A DNA stretch of 64,000 bases from Isosphaeraceae bacterium (GTDB lineage Bacteria; Planctomycetota; Planctomycetia; Isosphaerales; Isosphaeraceae), in the NCBI GenBank assembly GCA_026004735.1, contig BPJS01000001.1, positions 3,669,641 through 3,733,640 on the forward strand. Direction: 5' to 3'. A program made the translations under genes and the position numbers. The notes under the pieces were generated by a model. That model did not search any database, was not told where the DNA came from, and saw only the letters and a list, made by a program, of their open reading frames with translations. Of this stretch, positions 6,862 through 15,771 are shown piece by piece; within the stretch, counting starts at the first letter, position 1, and each line of letters opens with the position of its first letter.

Positions 6862-9392
6862 CGGTGTTCTTCTCCCGGTTGGATGGGGGTAACCCGTTGG
6901 GTCAACGCCGGTCCGGCCGGCTCCTCGCGCCGGCGCCGCTGAAACGGCGCTGAGTGAATCACGCCGCGGATCAGTAGATCGGCCCGGCCTCCCTCGGATT
7001 CCAGCCGCGCCACGAGATCATCGACCGTGCCCACGTCATTCTCGTCCAGACCTCGGCCCAACGCATACGTCAGCAGCTTCTCTACCACGCACCGATAAAA
7101 ATCGCGGCGGCGATCGTTGGCCAAAACCCGCTTCAGCTCCCGGAACGACGCAAACGACTCGCCCGTGATCAGCGACCCCGACGGGTCGATCGGCTGGCCC
7201 CGCTCGGCCTCACGCCATCGGCCCACGGCATTGAAATTCTCGAACGCCAGCCCGAGCGGATCCATCCGATCATGGCACGACGCACAGGCCGGCTTGGCTC
7301 GATGCACGGCCAACGCCTCCCGCAGCGTCGGTGGCGGCCCCGGACGGCCCCGCGCCGAATCCTCGAGCGCCGGAATATCCGGCGGCGGTGGTGGCGGTGG
7401 CGTTCCTAGCAGATTCTCAAGAATGTACAACCCGCGCTTGACCGGCGAGGTCCGGTCCGGGTTCGACGTCACCACCAGAAACGTCCCCTGGGTCAGCAAC
7501 CCGCCCCGCGGATTCTCCGGAGGTAGTTTCACCAACCGCATCTGGTCGCCTTCGACCCCCTCAATCTCATAGTGCCGCGCCAGCCGTTCGTTGAGATAGG
7601 TGTAGTCGGCGTCGATCAGTTCGTGCAGCGGCCGCCCTTCCCGAAAGATCCGCTCGACGAGCAGTTCGGTCTCGCGCCGCATCGCCCGCCGCAGCTCGCC
7701 GGTCAGCTCCGTGGCCTCAAACCGCCGCCGGCTCTCAGCAAACGCCTTCTGGATCGCCTGAAGTTCGGCCTTTTCCTCTTCGGTCAACTGCTCCGGTTCC
7801 TTGCGCCGTAAAGCCCGAAACCGCTCCCGACGGCGATCCGCTTCCGGGTCCGGCTTCTGGTCGCGCAGCGCAACCGCAAACGCATTGATCGTCACACCGT
7901 CCAGATCCCGCGTCTGGAGCCACTGACCAACAAACTGCCGCACCAGTTGCTCCGAACGCCGATCGGCCAGCATCCGGTCGATCTGTGCGTCGAGCTCTGC
8001 ACGCAGCCGGCCCTCGCCCGCCAGCCGAAACAGCTCCTCGTCCGGCATCGTCGACCAGAGGAAATATGACAGCCGCGAAGCCAGCGCATATTCGTCGATC
8101 AGCGGGTGCCGCGCCTGATCGTCCTCCACAATTCCTTCCTCGCGGAACAGAAACCGTGGGGATGCCAGAACCGCCGTCATCGCCTCCGCCACGCCGGCTT
8201 CGAACGTCCCGCCCTCCTGGCTCCAGATTCGCTCCGCCAGATCCACCAGCCGGCCGACCGTCGCCTCGTCCACCGGACGCCGATACGCCCGCGTCGCAAA
8301 CCGCCCCAGCAACTGCGCCGCCAGGTCGCGCCGGCCCGCCGCGTCGTTCGGAATCGACTCCGGAAAGAAACGCTCATACCCCGGCGGCTTGACCCAATAC
8401 TCGCGGGCCAACGGACCCACCACGTCCACCCCATCGACCCGAACCGCCAACCAACGCGGCGACTCCAACTCCGGCGTCAAACTCTCGACCTCGACGGTTA
8501 GCCGATGCCGACCCGCTTCCCAATCCCTCTCCGTGACCACCTCAAACCGCCGATTCTCTTGCCGACCCAGTTCGCGGCGCTCGACCTCCTGATCGTCAAC
8601 CCCGACCACCAGGCGGCACCGGCTGTAATCGTTCACGCCATCTACATAGCGTTCCGTGGCCGTCAACTCAAAGCGGATCCGATACCGCCCCTCATGCGGC
8701 GCCTCAAACCAAGCCGAAACCCGCCCACCCTCGCGATACGTCAGCACCGCCGGACGATCCCGCCCGGACTCCTCCAAACCCTCCGGCTTGAACCGATACC
8801 CAGGAACCCGCGCCGTCGCCGGGACACCCGAATCCCGCGGCACCGCTTGCCGCACAATCGCCCGCGCCGCGTCCAAATACTTCTCCAGCAGAAGCGGCGA
8901 AACCGTCAACACCTCGCCAACCGTATCAAACCCATGCCCCGTATCGTCGGCCGGAAACTCAGCCTGAGTATCGTAATCTACCCCCATCAAATCCCGAATC
9001 GTGTTGCGATACTCGACCCGATTCAACCGTCGCACCACCACCCGTCCCGGATCCGGCTCCGCCGGATTGAGTCCAAAGGCCTCCGACTTAATCCAGTCCT
9101 CCAACTGTCGGATCTCGTCAGCCTCGAGCCGCGGCTCGCCAGGCGGCGGCATCACCCCCGCGCGCACATTCTTGAGCACCGCCAACCACAATCGCCGATC
9201 CCCACGCAGAGCCTCGTCGCTCTCATAACCATCAAACGCCACTCCACCCTTCTTTCCACCCAGCCCATGACAGGCGTAACAATGATCCTCCAGAATCGGA
9301 CGCACCACCTCATCAAGCCGATCCCCCGCCTCCCCCACGCGGAGCAGACTCAACACCATCCACAGACCCGTCAGCCAACCCAATCGCTTCAT
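6858..9392 (-). CDS. DUF1592/DUF1588/DUF1585 protein with cytochrome c-like motifs
   Basis: An exported protein of 844 residues (ATG at 9392 with GAGGG upstream; 22 extra upstream codons are unlikely). After the signal peptide (1-22) comes a haem-binding motif, C38-Y-A-C41-H42, with downstream MPPPG consistent with the axial Met region of a c-type domain. The rest matches the planctomycete chain DUF1587 (RRLNRVEYRNTIRDLMGV), DUF1595, DUF1592 (LASRLSYFLWSTMPDEEL), DUF1588 (PPPPPPDIPALED and CASCHDRMDPLG, a second CxxCH) and DUF1585 at the end. The family is thought to be a periplasmic electron-transfer partner of DUF1552 proteins. It is the first gene of a three-gene operon. Confidence 0.92.
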   Translation of the reverse strand: MKRLGWLTGLWMVLSLLRVGEAGDRLDEVVRPILEDHCYACHGLGGKKGGVAFDGYESDEALRGDRRLWLAVLKNVRAGVMPPPGEPRLEADEIRQLEDWIKSEAFGLNPAEPDPGRVVVRRLNRVEYRNTIRDLMGVDYDTQAEFPADDTGHGFDTVGEVLTVSPLLLEKYLDAARAIVRQAVPRDSGVPATARVPGYRFKPEGLEESGRDRPAVLTYREGGRVSAWFEAPHEGRYRIRFELTATERYVDGVNDYSRCRLVVGVDDQEVERRELGRQENRRFEVVTERDWEAGRHRLTVEVESLTPELESPRWLAVRVDGVDVVGPLAREYWVKPPGYERFFPESIPNDAAGRRDLAAQLLGRFATRAYRRPVDEATVGRLVDLAERIWSQEGGTFEAGVAEAMTAVLASPRFLFREEGIVEDDQARHPLIDEYALASRLSYFLWSTMPDEELFRLAGEGRLRAELDAQIDRMLADRRSEQLVRQFVGQWLQTRDLDGVTINAFAVALRDQKPDPEADRRRERFRALRRKEPEQLTEEEKAELQAIQKAFAESRRRFEATELTGELRRAMRRETELLVERIFREGRPLHELIDADYTYLNERLARHYEIEGVEGDQMRLVKLPPENPRGGLLTQGTFLVVTSNPDRTSPVKRGLYILENLLGTPPPPPPPDIPALEDSARGRPGPPPTLREALAVHRAKPACASCHDRMDPLGLAFENFNAVGRWREAERGQPIDPSGSLITGESFASFRELKRVLANDRRRDFYRCVVEKLLTYALGRGLDENDVGTVDDLVARLESEGGRADLLIRGVIHSAPFQRRRREEPAGPALTQRVTPIQPGEEHR

Positions 9393-9412
9393 CCAATCGA
9401 CCCTCTTCCAAA

Positions 9413-9438
9413 CTGGTTTAGCTATTGTTAAACACCAG
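9413..9438. promoter_or_regulatory. Imperfect palindrome in AT-richer patch upstream of DUF1592 operon
   Basis: The arms ctggttta and taaacaccag (two-base bulge) flank gctattgt, about 20 bases upstream of the DUF1592 start on the minus strand. The patch is much less GC-rich than its surroundings. It could be an operator or overlap the promoter; no clear -35/-10 pair was recognised. Confidence 0.35.
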
Positions 9439-9479
9439 TGCCGCGCGCAGATCAATCCCTTATCCAGACGATTCCTCTT

Positions 9480-10397
9480 TTACGTAGAAGCGTCGAGCGA
9501 TTCGGGTTCGGCCCCCGTTTTCCGAGGCTCGGCACCCGATTCGGCCGGCAGGTCCAACCGGGCGCCCCACTCGTTCCATGAACCGTCGTAGAGCGCCAGC
9601 CGCGGAAAACCGAGCCGGTGCAGGTGGAACAGTGGCACCGTCGCGGCGACTCCGCCGTTGCAGTAGGCAATGACCGTGCCCGTTGACGCGACCCCGGCCG
9701 CCTCGACCCGCCGAGCGATCTCCTCAAGCGGTCGAAAGCCTCCCTCCGACGCGAAAAATGCATCACGCGGTAAGTGGATCGCGCCGGGAATATGACCGCC
9801 TCGGGGCCCTCGTCGTCGCTGCCCGGTATATTGAGCCGCGTCCCGAGCATCGACCAGTTGAATCCCCCCCTGGCCGGCTTCCTTCAAGACCTGCTCAGCG
9901 GTGCGCCGCCACTCCGGGCGGACCCGGGGCACAAAGCGAGCCCTCGGAACCCGCACCGGGCCTGTCTCAATCGGCCGCCCCTCGGCCACCCACTGGTTCC
10001 AGCCCCCGTCCAGGACCGACACCCGGTCGTGTCCATAATAAGTCAGCGCCCACCAAAGCCGGGTCGCAAACTGTCCCCCGGCATGGTCGTAGACGACCAC
10101 ATCGGTTTCCTCTCCAATTCCGCGCTCGGCCATCGCCTCGGCGAACCGCTCCGCCGGCGCAATCTGCACGGGCACCCGATCTTCGGGGTCGACAATATCC
10201 GTAGTCCAGTCGACATAAACCGCACCCGGGATATGGCCCGCCCGATATTCGTCGAGCGCCCCCTCGTAGATCGCTTCCTCCACATCGTCGGCGACCGCAC
10301 GGGTCCGCACATAGCCCCGGATGTCGACGATCCGCACTCCCGGATCTCCCAACCGCGCAGCCAGCCACTCGGTCCTCACCAGCGGGTCGACGGTCAT
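9480..10397 (-). CDS. Thiosulfate/3-mercaptopyruvate sulfurtransferase (tandem rhodanese)
   Basis: A 305-residue protein with two rhodanese domains, the usual length for this family. The N-terminal domain (about 1-150) has VRIVDIRG and GHIPGAVYVDW but no active-site Cys; its loop reads YDHAGGQFATR. The C-terminal domain has GHIPGAIHLPRDAFF and the catalytic loop AYCNGGVAAT, with Cys246 as the predicted persulfide carrier. Such enzymes move sulfane sulfur from thiosulfate or 3-mercaptopyruvate to cyanide, thiols or proteins. The active-site loop CNGGVA differs from the CGSGVT of classical mercaptopyruvate enzymes and the CRKGVT of rhodanese, so the donor is uncertain. No signal peptide is seen. 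It stands alone, divergent from the MDR gene. Confidence 0.9.
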   Translation of the reverse strand: MTVDPLVRTEWLAARLGDPGVRIVDIRGYVRTRAVADDVEEAIYEGALDEYRAGHIPGAVYVDWTTDIVDPEDRVPVQIAPAERFAEAMAERGIGEETDVVVYDHAGGQFATRLWWALTYYGHDRVSVLDGGWNQWVAEGRPIETGPVRVPRARFVPRVRPEWRRTAEQVLKEAGQGGIQLVDARDAAQYTGQRRRGPRGGHIPGAIHLPRDAFFASEGGFRPLEEIARRVEAAGVASTGTVIAYCNGGVAATVPLFHLHRLGFPRLALYDGSWNEWGARLDLPAESGAEPRKTGAEPESLDAST

Positions 10398-10531
10398 GGC
10401 GCCCTGGTCCTCGGGTGGATGACGATCAACGGTCCCGAGCCTTTATGATAGGCCAACCTGCCAGACGGTTCCTCCTTCTCGACCCAATTCAGGCCCGCTT
10501 CCTAGACACCCAGCCACCACCCCTCCCCCCT

Positions 10532-11575
10532 ATGCCCATGAAAGCCATCGTTTTTGATCGCTTTGGCGAACCGGCCGACGTGCTCACCGTGCGTGATGTC
10601 CCGATCCCCGAACCCGGCCCTGGTCAGGTCCGCATCCGAATGATCGCCAGCCCGATCAATCCCTCTGACCTGCTCGTGACCCGGGGACGCTACGGTGTCC
10701 TGCCCACGCTGCCGGCCACACCTGGCTTCGAGGGCGTCGGCATCGTCGAAAAGCTCGGCCCCGGGCTGAACCCCCTGGGGCGGCTGGTCCTCGGCAAGCG
10801 GGTGGCCGTCATCAACGGCGACGGTGGAAACTGGGCCGAGTATGTCGTCATTCCTAGCCGGCAGGCTCGACCCGTCCCCGCCGACTTGAGCGACGACGAC
10901 GCCGCGACCATCTTCGTCAACCCGGCGACCGTTCTGGCGATGGTCCGCCACACGCTCCGCGTTCCGCGTGGGAGCTGGGTGCTCCAGTCCGCCGCTGGCA
11001 GCGAACTTGGTCGCATGATCATCCGTCTAGCACGCCACGACGGCTTCCGTACGCTCAACGTGGTCCGCCGCCCCGAAGCCCGTGACGAGCTGCTCGCCCT
11101 TGGCGCCGATCGCGTGATCTGTTCCTCCGACGGACCCATCGACCAGCAGGTCCACGCCTTCCTCGGTTCCGAGCCGGTCCGATACGCCCTCGACCCCGTC
11201 GGGGGCGAAACCGGCTCCCAGCTCTTCCGCGCTCTGGCACCAGACGGCCGCCTCCTGGTCTACGGCTCGCTCTCCAACCAACCGCTTCAGATCGAATCCC
11301 GCGCCCTGATCGCCGGCAACCGTGTCCTCCAAGGCTTCTGGCTCGGACACTGGATGCGCTCGCGCAACATCCCCCAGTCGCTCTCCCTCTTCGCCGAAAT
11401 CGCCCGCTTAATCCGCGCCGGGATTCTCCGCACTCGCGTCGGCTCGCGCTTCCCCCTCGACCGAATCGCCGAGGCGGCCCGCCTGGCTGAAACCAGCGGC
11501 CGACCTGGCAAAGTCCTCCTCACGATGAATCCGTCGCCACACGTGAACCCTTCCCCCACCTCCCCAATTTTTTGA
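10532..11575 (+). CDS. MDR-family zinc-independent reductase (enoyl reductase/quinone oxidoreductase-like)
   Basis: A medium-chain dehydrogenase/reductase of 347 residues from the ATG at 10532. The N-terminal GroES-like domain begins MKAIVFDRFGEPADVL and contains INPSDLLVTRGRYG and PATPGFEGVG. The Rossmann domain carries LQSAAGSELGRMIIRLA in place of the usual AxxGxxG. The structural-zinc cysteines are absent, as in quinone oxidoreductases and the mitochondrial trans-2-enoyl-CoA reductase (ETR1/MECR) branch; overall layout resembles the latter. The likely reaction is NADPH-dependent reduction of an enoyl thioester or quinone. The gene is monocistronic and ends in an AT-richer stretch. Confidence 0.85.
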   Translation: MPMKAIVFDRFGEPADVLTVRDVPIPEPGPGQVRIRMIASPINPSDLLVTRGRYGVLPTLPATPGFEGVGIVEKLGPGLNPLGRLVLGKRVAVINGDGGNWAEYVVIPSRQARPVPADLSDDDAATIFVNPATVLAMVRHTLRVPRGSWVLQSAAGSELGRMIIRLARHDGFRTLNVVRRPEARDELLALGADRVICSSDGPIDQQVHAFLGSEPVRYALDPVGGETGSQLFRALAPDGRLLVYGSLSNQPLQIESRALIAGNRVLQGFWLGHWMRSRNIPQSLSLFAEIARLIRAGILRTRVGSRFPLDRIAEAARLAETSGRPGKVLLTMNPSPHVNPSPTSPIF

Positions 11576-11922
11576 CCAGATTTTTGTTCGCGTTGACCCT
11601 GCCCCATCGCTACAATCTTCATCGATGTCTCATGAGATCTGGCCCATCGCCAGGCCCAGCTCTCGTGACGACCTATCTTACGGGGTAAGTTCGACGTCCG
11701 GATCGGCTCGCCGGAGACGCTCCTTTTCCAGTGCGTCTCGCGGTCTCCTTCCGGCCGGGTGTGGTACTTTCCTCGGCCGCCCCGCGCTTTTGCTGCGCAC
11801 TGGGGTCCCCTCCGATTGTCTCTGGACGATTCTTGCTGACCTTCAACAACTGCCAAGTCCCAACGGCTTCCGGGGTCCGTTCGCCGGGCTTCTGGCGGTC
11901 GGCGGGCGAGGATCTCGCAACG
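11576..11922 (+). promoter_or_regulatory. Hairpin-rich leader/intergenic region upstream of small protein
   Basis: No convincing gene in any frame. The start is AT-richer, with TTGACC at 11572-11577 and 11593-11598 and a TACAAT at 11611, but their spacing (12 bases) does not fit a standard sigma-70 promoter. Further on are several stems: gagacgc/gcgtctc (11714-11720 with 11733-11739), cggccg/cggccg (11752-11757 with 11774-11779) and gcgc/gcgc (about 11784-11798). The segment ggagac (11713-11718) can instead pair with gtctcc (11743-11748), so two mutually exclusive folds are possible. This is compatible with a structured 5' leader for the following gene or an independent small RNA. Confidence 0.4.
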
Positions 11923-12219
11923 ATGTCTGCTACGGGTGCATCCTCTGGGGCTCAAGATTGGCGTGCCGTCGCTTGCCTGGCTCCAGGCGGCGAGCGGCTT
12001 CTTTGCTTCGGCGATTCGTCGGCTCAAGTCCGTGCCTCTTACGCCGGCGCGTGGGGCGAAGTGATCCGTGACGAGGATCGGCCGACCGTCAAGGCCATCT
12101 CCTTGCAGAAATGGACGGGGCTGGCCTGGTCCGGTCAGTGGGAGCACCAAACCTACCTCGATGTCCCCCCCTACAAAAACGGCAAGACCAACGGAGCCGC
12201 CAACAAGGCCAACGCATAG
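11923..12219 (+). CDS. Small conserved-looking hypothetical protein
   Basis: A 98-residue soluble protein starting at the ATG at 11923 with AGGA about a dozen bases upstream. The C-terminal half is aromatic and looks selected (AISLQKWTGLAWSGQWEHQ then TYLDVPPYKN), ending in a Lys/Asn/Ala tail. There is no signal peptide or membrane segment. The same frame stays open further upstream, but the codon use there is unlike the coding sequences of this window. It sits between the structured leader and a strong bidirectional terminator. I do not recognise the family. Confidence 0.6.
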   Translation: MSATGASSGAQDWRAVACLAPGGERLLCFGDSSAQVRASYAGAWGEVIRDEDRPTVKAISLQKWTGLAWSGQWEHQTYLDVPPYKNGKTNGAANKANA

Positions 12220-12242
12220 GCCGCTGCCCCCCACCCCCGCTC

Positions 12243-12275
12243 GTCGGCACGCCCGGTCCTGCCGGGCGTGCCGAC
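12243..12275. terminator. Bidirectional hairpin terminator
   Basis: Perfect 14-base arms (gtcggcacgcccgg and its complement at 12262-12275) around a 5-base loop, followed by tgcgtttt on the plus strand. It lies between the convergent ends of the small plus-strand gene and nif3. Confidence 0.8.
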
Positions 12276-12282
12276 TGCGTTT

Positions 12283-13386
12283 TCAGGCCGAGCGAAGCGG
12301 GTCGGCCTCAACCCGACTGGCCCATGAGGCGACCCCGTCCAACTCCCTGGCCAGGCGCGCCGCCAGCACTTCCATCGCTGGACGCTCCGTGGCGTCATGG
12401 CCGGCCAAAATCAACCCCAGGCCCAGCGACTCGGCCGCAAGCGCCCGGTGGTAACGCGCCTCGCCGGTCACGAACGCGTCCGCCCCTCGCTGCGCTGCCG
12501 CCGCGATCAGCTCATCCCCGGCCCCGCAGACAATCGCCAACCGCTCCACGTGTCGCTCCGGGTCGCCCGCATAGTCCACTCTGCGGGCCTTGAGCCGCTC
12601 TCCGACGCGCCGGGCCAGCTCCGCCAGCGTCAACGGCTCGCTCAGTCGCCCCAGCCGCCCCACCCCTGCCCGGACTTCTCCCGGATGAAGCGGATACACA
12701 TCGATCGCTGGCTCTTCGTAACAATGCGCCCGTCGGATCGCCTCGACCACTGCCGCCAGTGCCGCCTGCTCGCAGAGCAGCTCCACCCGCCACTCGCGCA
12801 CCGTCTCGCGCCGGCCGGCCTGACCGATCGCCGGCTTCGACGTCTCATCCCCGCGAAACGTCCCCACCCCCACACCCGAGTAGGAACACTCCGTGTAGGC
12901 CCCAATCCGCCCCGCTCCCGCCTCAAAGGCCGCGGCTAAGACCCCTTCCCGAACCTCCCGCGGGCAAAACACCACCACCTTGTAGGCGGCCGCGCCCGGC
13001 CGCTCTTGCAGCGGACCGACCTGCTCCAGACCCAGCCGTTCGGCGAGCTGATCGTTGATCCCCCCCGGGGCGTTGTCGTAGGCGGTATGAGCGCTGTAGA
13101 CGGCCACCCCGGCCCGCGCCAGCATCCAGACGGCCTCCGTCTCGCTCCAATCGGCACGCAGCCGTTGCACCGGTCGAAACAAGATCGGGTGATGAGCGAC
13201 CACCAGCGTTGCCTCTCCGGCGATCGCCTCCTCGGCCACCCTTCGCGTTAGCGTCAGACAGGTCATCACCCGCGGGCACTCGACCGCCGGATCGCCCATC
13301 AACAACCCCACATTGTCCCACGATTCGGCCAGCCGGATCGGAGCGATCGACTCGAGCCACGCAGCCACATCGCCAACCGTCTTCAT
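12283..13386 (-). CDS. Nif3-like dinuclear metal centre protein
   Basis: A 367-residue NIF3/YqfO-type protein. Metal-site residues are visible: VVAHHPILF with H65 and H66, SAHTAYDNAPGG with H100 and D104, and a C-terminal GEARYHRAL...GHDATE with the last His and Glu. The length, over 350 residues, fits the subfamily with a PII/CutA-like domain inserted between the two halves (about residues 125-225). NIF3 proteins form hexameric toroids with two metals per subunit. Some act as GTP cyclohydrolase-like or hydrolase enzymes, but the physiological role is unclear. The ATG overlaps the stop of pabC (ATGA), so it is the third gene of a pabB-pabC-nif3 operon. Confidence 0.92.
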   Translation of the reverse strand: MKTVGDVAAWLESIAPIRLAESWDNVGLLMGDPAVECPRVMTCLTLTRRVAEEAIAGEATLVVAHHPILFRPVQRLRADWSETEAVWMLARAGVAVYSAHTAYDNAPGGINDQLAERLGLEQVGPLQERPGAAAYKVVVFCPREVREGVLAAAFEAGAGRIGAYTECSYSGVGVGTFRGDETSKPAIGQAGRRETVREWRVELLCEQAALAAVVEAIRRAHCYEEPAIDVYPLHPGEVRAGVGRLGRLSEPLTLAELARRVGERLKARRVDYAGDPERHVERLAIVCGAGDELIAAAAQRGADAFVTGEARYHRALAAESLGLGLILAGHDATERPAMEVLAARLARELDGVASWASRVEADPLRSA

Positions 13387-14186
13387 CGCTTCGCCTCCTC
13401 GGCCAGCCAGCCCTCAATCTCACTCTGAAGCCTTCGCGTGATCGGGCCCGGCGCCGGACGGATCCGTCCTTCGCAGCTCCAGACAGGAATCACTCCCCGC
13501 ACCGCATTCGTCAAAAACACCTCCTCTCCATCGAGATCCCTCAGATCCGTCTCCTGGACCGGGATCCCTGCCTCCGCCGCCCGCTCGATCACCAGCCCAC
13601 GCATCACGCCCGGCAAGACCGGCCCCTCCAGCGTCGGTGTTTCGACCACCCCCCCGCGGACCACAAACAGGTTGGCCCAAATCGCCTCCCAGATCCGGCC
13701 ATCTGACGTCACGCCGATCCGCTCATCGACCCCAACCGCCCGACACGACTCCATCAACCGCCGCCGCCGCCACTGATTGAGCGTCTTATGACGCGCCATC
13801 TCATCATCGTCGGCCAGACAGAACCGGCCCTCGATCCGAACCCCGCCCGGACCCACCTCCGGCATCGCCCGCCACATAAGCCAACTCACCGGCGCCCGGC
13901 TCTCAAAGCCACCCGAGACCGTTAGCCGGACCACTCCGGTCTCTAGCCCGTTGGTCCGCAAAAAAACGCCCAACTCCTCCCGGCTCGGCAGCCGCGCCCC
14001 CGCCACGTCCAGCCCCAACGCCACCCCCGACCGTCTCAACCGCGCCAAATGCCGCTCCCACAGCGGCACCGCCCCGCCGATCACCCGCATCGTCTCGAAC
14101 AGCCCGACTCCATGCTGAAGCGCCGCGTCGACAACCGGGATCCGCGCGCGGTCGGCCGTTACCAGCTCGCCGTCCAGCCAGATCAT
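13383..14186 (-). CDS. pabC: Aminodeoxychorismate lyase / class IV aminotransferase
   Basis: A 267-residue fold-type IV PLP enzyme. It contains GVGLFETMRVIGG near the N-terminus, RHKTLNQWRRRR with the PLP-binding Lys of the family (KTLN region), SDGRIWEAIWANLFVV and EVFLTNAVRGVIPV. Because it lies directly after pabB, PabC activity (4-amino-4-deoxychorismate to 4-aminobenzoate and pyruvate, in folate synthesis) is the best call; branched-chain or D-amino-acid transaminases share the fold. The start at 14186 is preferred because GGAGG stands six bases upstream, whereas the ATG at 14192 touches that GGAGG. The pabB stop overlaps this start (TGATG), indicating coupled translation. Confidence 0.87.
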   Translation of the reverse strand: MIWLDGELVTADRARIPVVDAALQHGVGLFETMRVIGGAVPLWERHLARLRRSGVALGLDVAGARLPSREELGVFLRTNGLETGVVRLTVSGGFESRAPVSWLMWRAMPEVGPGGVRIEGRFCLADDDEMARHKTLNQWRRRRLMESCRAVGVDERIGVTSDGRIWEAIWANLFVVRGGVVETPTLEGPVLPGVMRGLVIERAAEAGIPVQETDLRDLDGEEVFLTNAVRGVIPVWSCEGRIRPAPGPITRRLQSEIEGWLAEEAKR

Positions 14187-15643
14187 CAACATCCTCCGGC
14201 TGCCTCCAGCGCCTCCCGCAAGCCCCGACCCTTGTGCAGCGTTTCCTCGTACTCGGCCTCCGGATCGCTGTCGGCCACAATTCCCCCCCCAACCTGGTAG
14301 CTCACCACCTCCCCTTCCACCAGCAGCGTCCGGATCGCAATGCTAAAACCCGACGCCCCCCGGCTGTAATACCCGATCGCTCCGGTATACAGACTCCGCC
14401 GCGACCGCTCCAATTCGTCGATGATCTCCATGGCGCGAATCTTGGGCGCCCCGGTGATCGAACCCCCTGGAAACATCGCCGCGACCACCTCAACCGGACC
14501 AATCCCCGCCCGCAGCGTTCCGCCGATCGTCGCCACCAGATGATGCACCTGCTCGTAGCTCTCTACCGTATACGGTGCGACCACTTCGATCGAACCCACT
14601 TCGCAGACCCGCCCCAGATCGTTCCGCTCCAGGTCAATGATCATCGTCAACTCGGCTCGATCTTTGGGGCTGTTGGCCAGCTCGGCCAGCAACGCCGCAT
14701 CGCGTTGCGGCGTCGCTCCCCTCGGTCGCGTTCCCTTGATCGGCCGCGTCACAATCGATCGTCCCCGCGTCTGATAAAACCATTCCGGGCTGGCCGACAC
14801 CACGGCACGGTCGCCCCACCGCAAATACGCCGCGAACGGCGCCGGGCTGCAGGCCACCAGCGACTCATATAGCGCCAGCGGGTCGCACTGCTCCAGCCGT
14901 GCGGCGAATCGCTGCGACAAATTGGCCTGAAAAATATCGCCCGCGCGGATGTACTCGATCGCTCGAGCCACCGCCGCCTGATACTCCTCCCGGCTGAAGT
15001 CAGACCGAAGCGGCTCGGCCAGCCGCACCGACCCCCGCTCGGGCTCTCTCCCGTCCACAACCCGAACCAGCCGATCCAGCCGAGCCCGCGTCGCCGCACA
15101 CCCCTCACCGATCAGGTCGACCGCATATCCAGCAGCCGTCTTCGCCCCATGATCGATAACGACGAACGTGTCATACAGCCCGAACCTCAGATCCGGGATT
15201 TGGCTCGTTCGTGGCAGCCGCCGCGGCAACCGCTCCAGCCGCGGCGCTAGGTCGTATCCGATCAGCCCAATCAGACCTCCGCGAAACGGCGGCTCGTTCG
15301 GCCCCGGCCCGTCGTCTTCCTCATCCAACTGAAGCGCGCCCAACAAAAGCCTCAAACCTCCCAGCGGATCACCTCCCTGCCGCGGCAACCCCGCTAGAAC
15401 TCCCGGCTCCGCCACGATCCGCCATCGCGCCTCCACCGCCTCAAAGACCAACCGCGGCCACGCCGCCAGAACACTCCATCGCGCTGCCTCGCCCACACCC
15501 GCCGCGCTCTCCAGAATCGCCGGCTCCTCCTGCCGGCCCATCCGCCGCGCAAGCGCTCGCGGCTCATATCCCAGCTCGCGGCGGAGTACCAGTGCTCGAT
15601 CCCCGATCAACGCGGTCTCCCCTGGCGGCACCCACCCGCCCAC
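14186..15643 (-). CDS. pabB: Aminodeoxychorismate synthase component I (chorismate-binding)
   Basis: A 485-residue chorismate-utilising enzyme with GTG start. The N-terminal half is the weak anthranilate synthase I N-domain (FRGGLIGLIGYDLAPRLE). The C-terminal catalytic domain has FQANLSQRF, SPEWFYQTRGRSIVTRPIKGT with the family Lys/Thr (PIKGT) typical of PabB, LTMIIDLERNDLGRVC, FPGGSITGAPKIRAMEII and YQVGGGIVADSDPEAE. The PIKGT motif supports PabB over TrpE (PIAGT). It adds ammonia to chorismate to give 4-amino-4-deoxychorismate; the glutaminase partner PabA is not in this window. It leads the pabB-pabC-nif3 operon. Confidence 0.9.
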   Translation of the reverse strand: MGGWVPPGETALIGDRALVLRRELGYEPRALARRMGRQEEPAILESAAGVGEAARWSVLAAWPRLVFEAVEARWRIVAEPGVLAGLPRQGGDPLGGLRLLLGALQLDEEDDGPGPNEPPFRGGLIGLIGYDLAPRLERLPRRLPRTSQIPDLRFGLYDTFVVIDHGAKTAAGYAVDLIGEGCAATRARLDRLVRVVDGREPERGSVRLAEPLRSDFSREEYQAAVARAIEYIRAGDIFQANLSQRFAARLEQCDPLALYESLVACSPAPFAAYLRWGDRAVVSASPEWFYQTRGRSIVTRPIKGTRPRGATPQRDAALLAELANSPKDRAELTMIIDLERNDLGRVCEVGSIEVVAPYTVESYEQVHHLVATIGGTLRAGIGPVEVVAAMFPGGSITGAPKIRAMEIIDELERSRRSLYTGAIGYYSRGASGFSIAIRTLLVEGEVVSYQVGGGIVADSDPEAEYEETLHKGRGLREALEAAGGC

Positions 15644-15771
15644 AGTTTCAATGGACAGGGGGAAAGCCGAACAGCATCCGGCCTCCCCTCCGCCTCACCG
15701 ATTCTGGCCATCCCCACCACGCAGCGCCAATTCGCGGCGCCATCCTCCCCGAGATTCGCTCCGTTGGTCCC

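Noticed and set aside
11572..11616. Pair of TTGACC boxes with TACAAT as a sigma-70 promoter
   Set aside because: The spacer to TACAAT is 12 bases for the nearer box and over 30 for the other; neither fits. Kept only as part of the leader description.
15211..15771. N-terminal extension of the TIM-barrel gene at 15772
   Set aside because: It lies antisense to pabB and is Ala/Pro/Arg-rich; the family begins near 15772.
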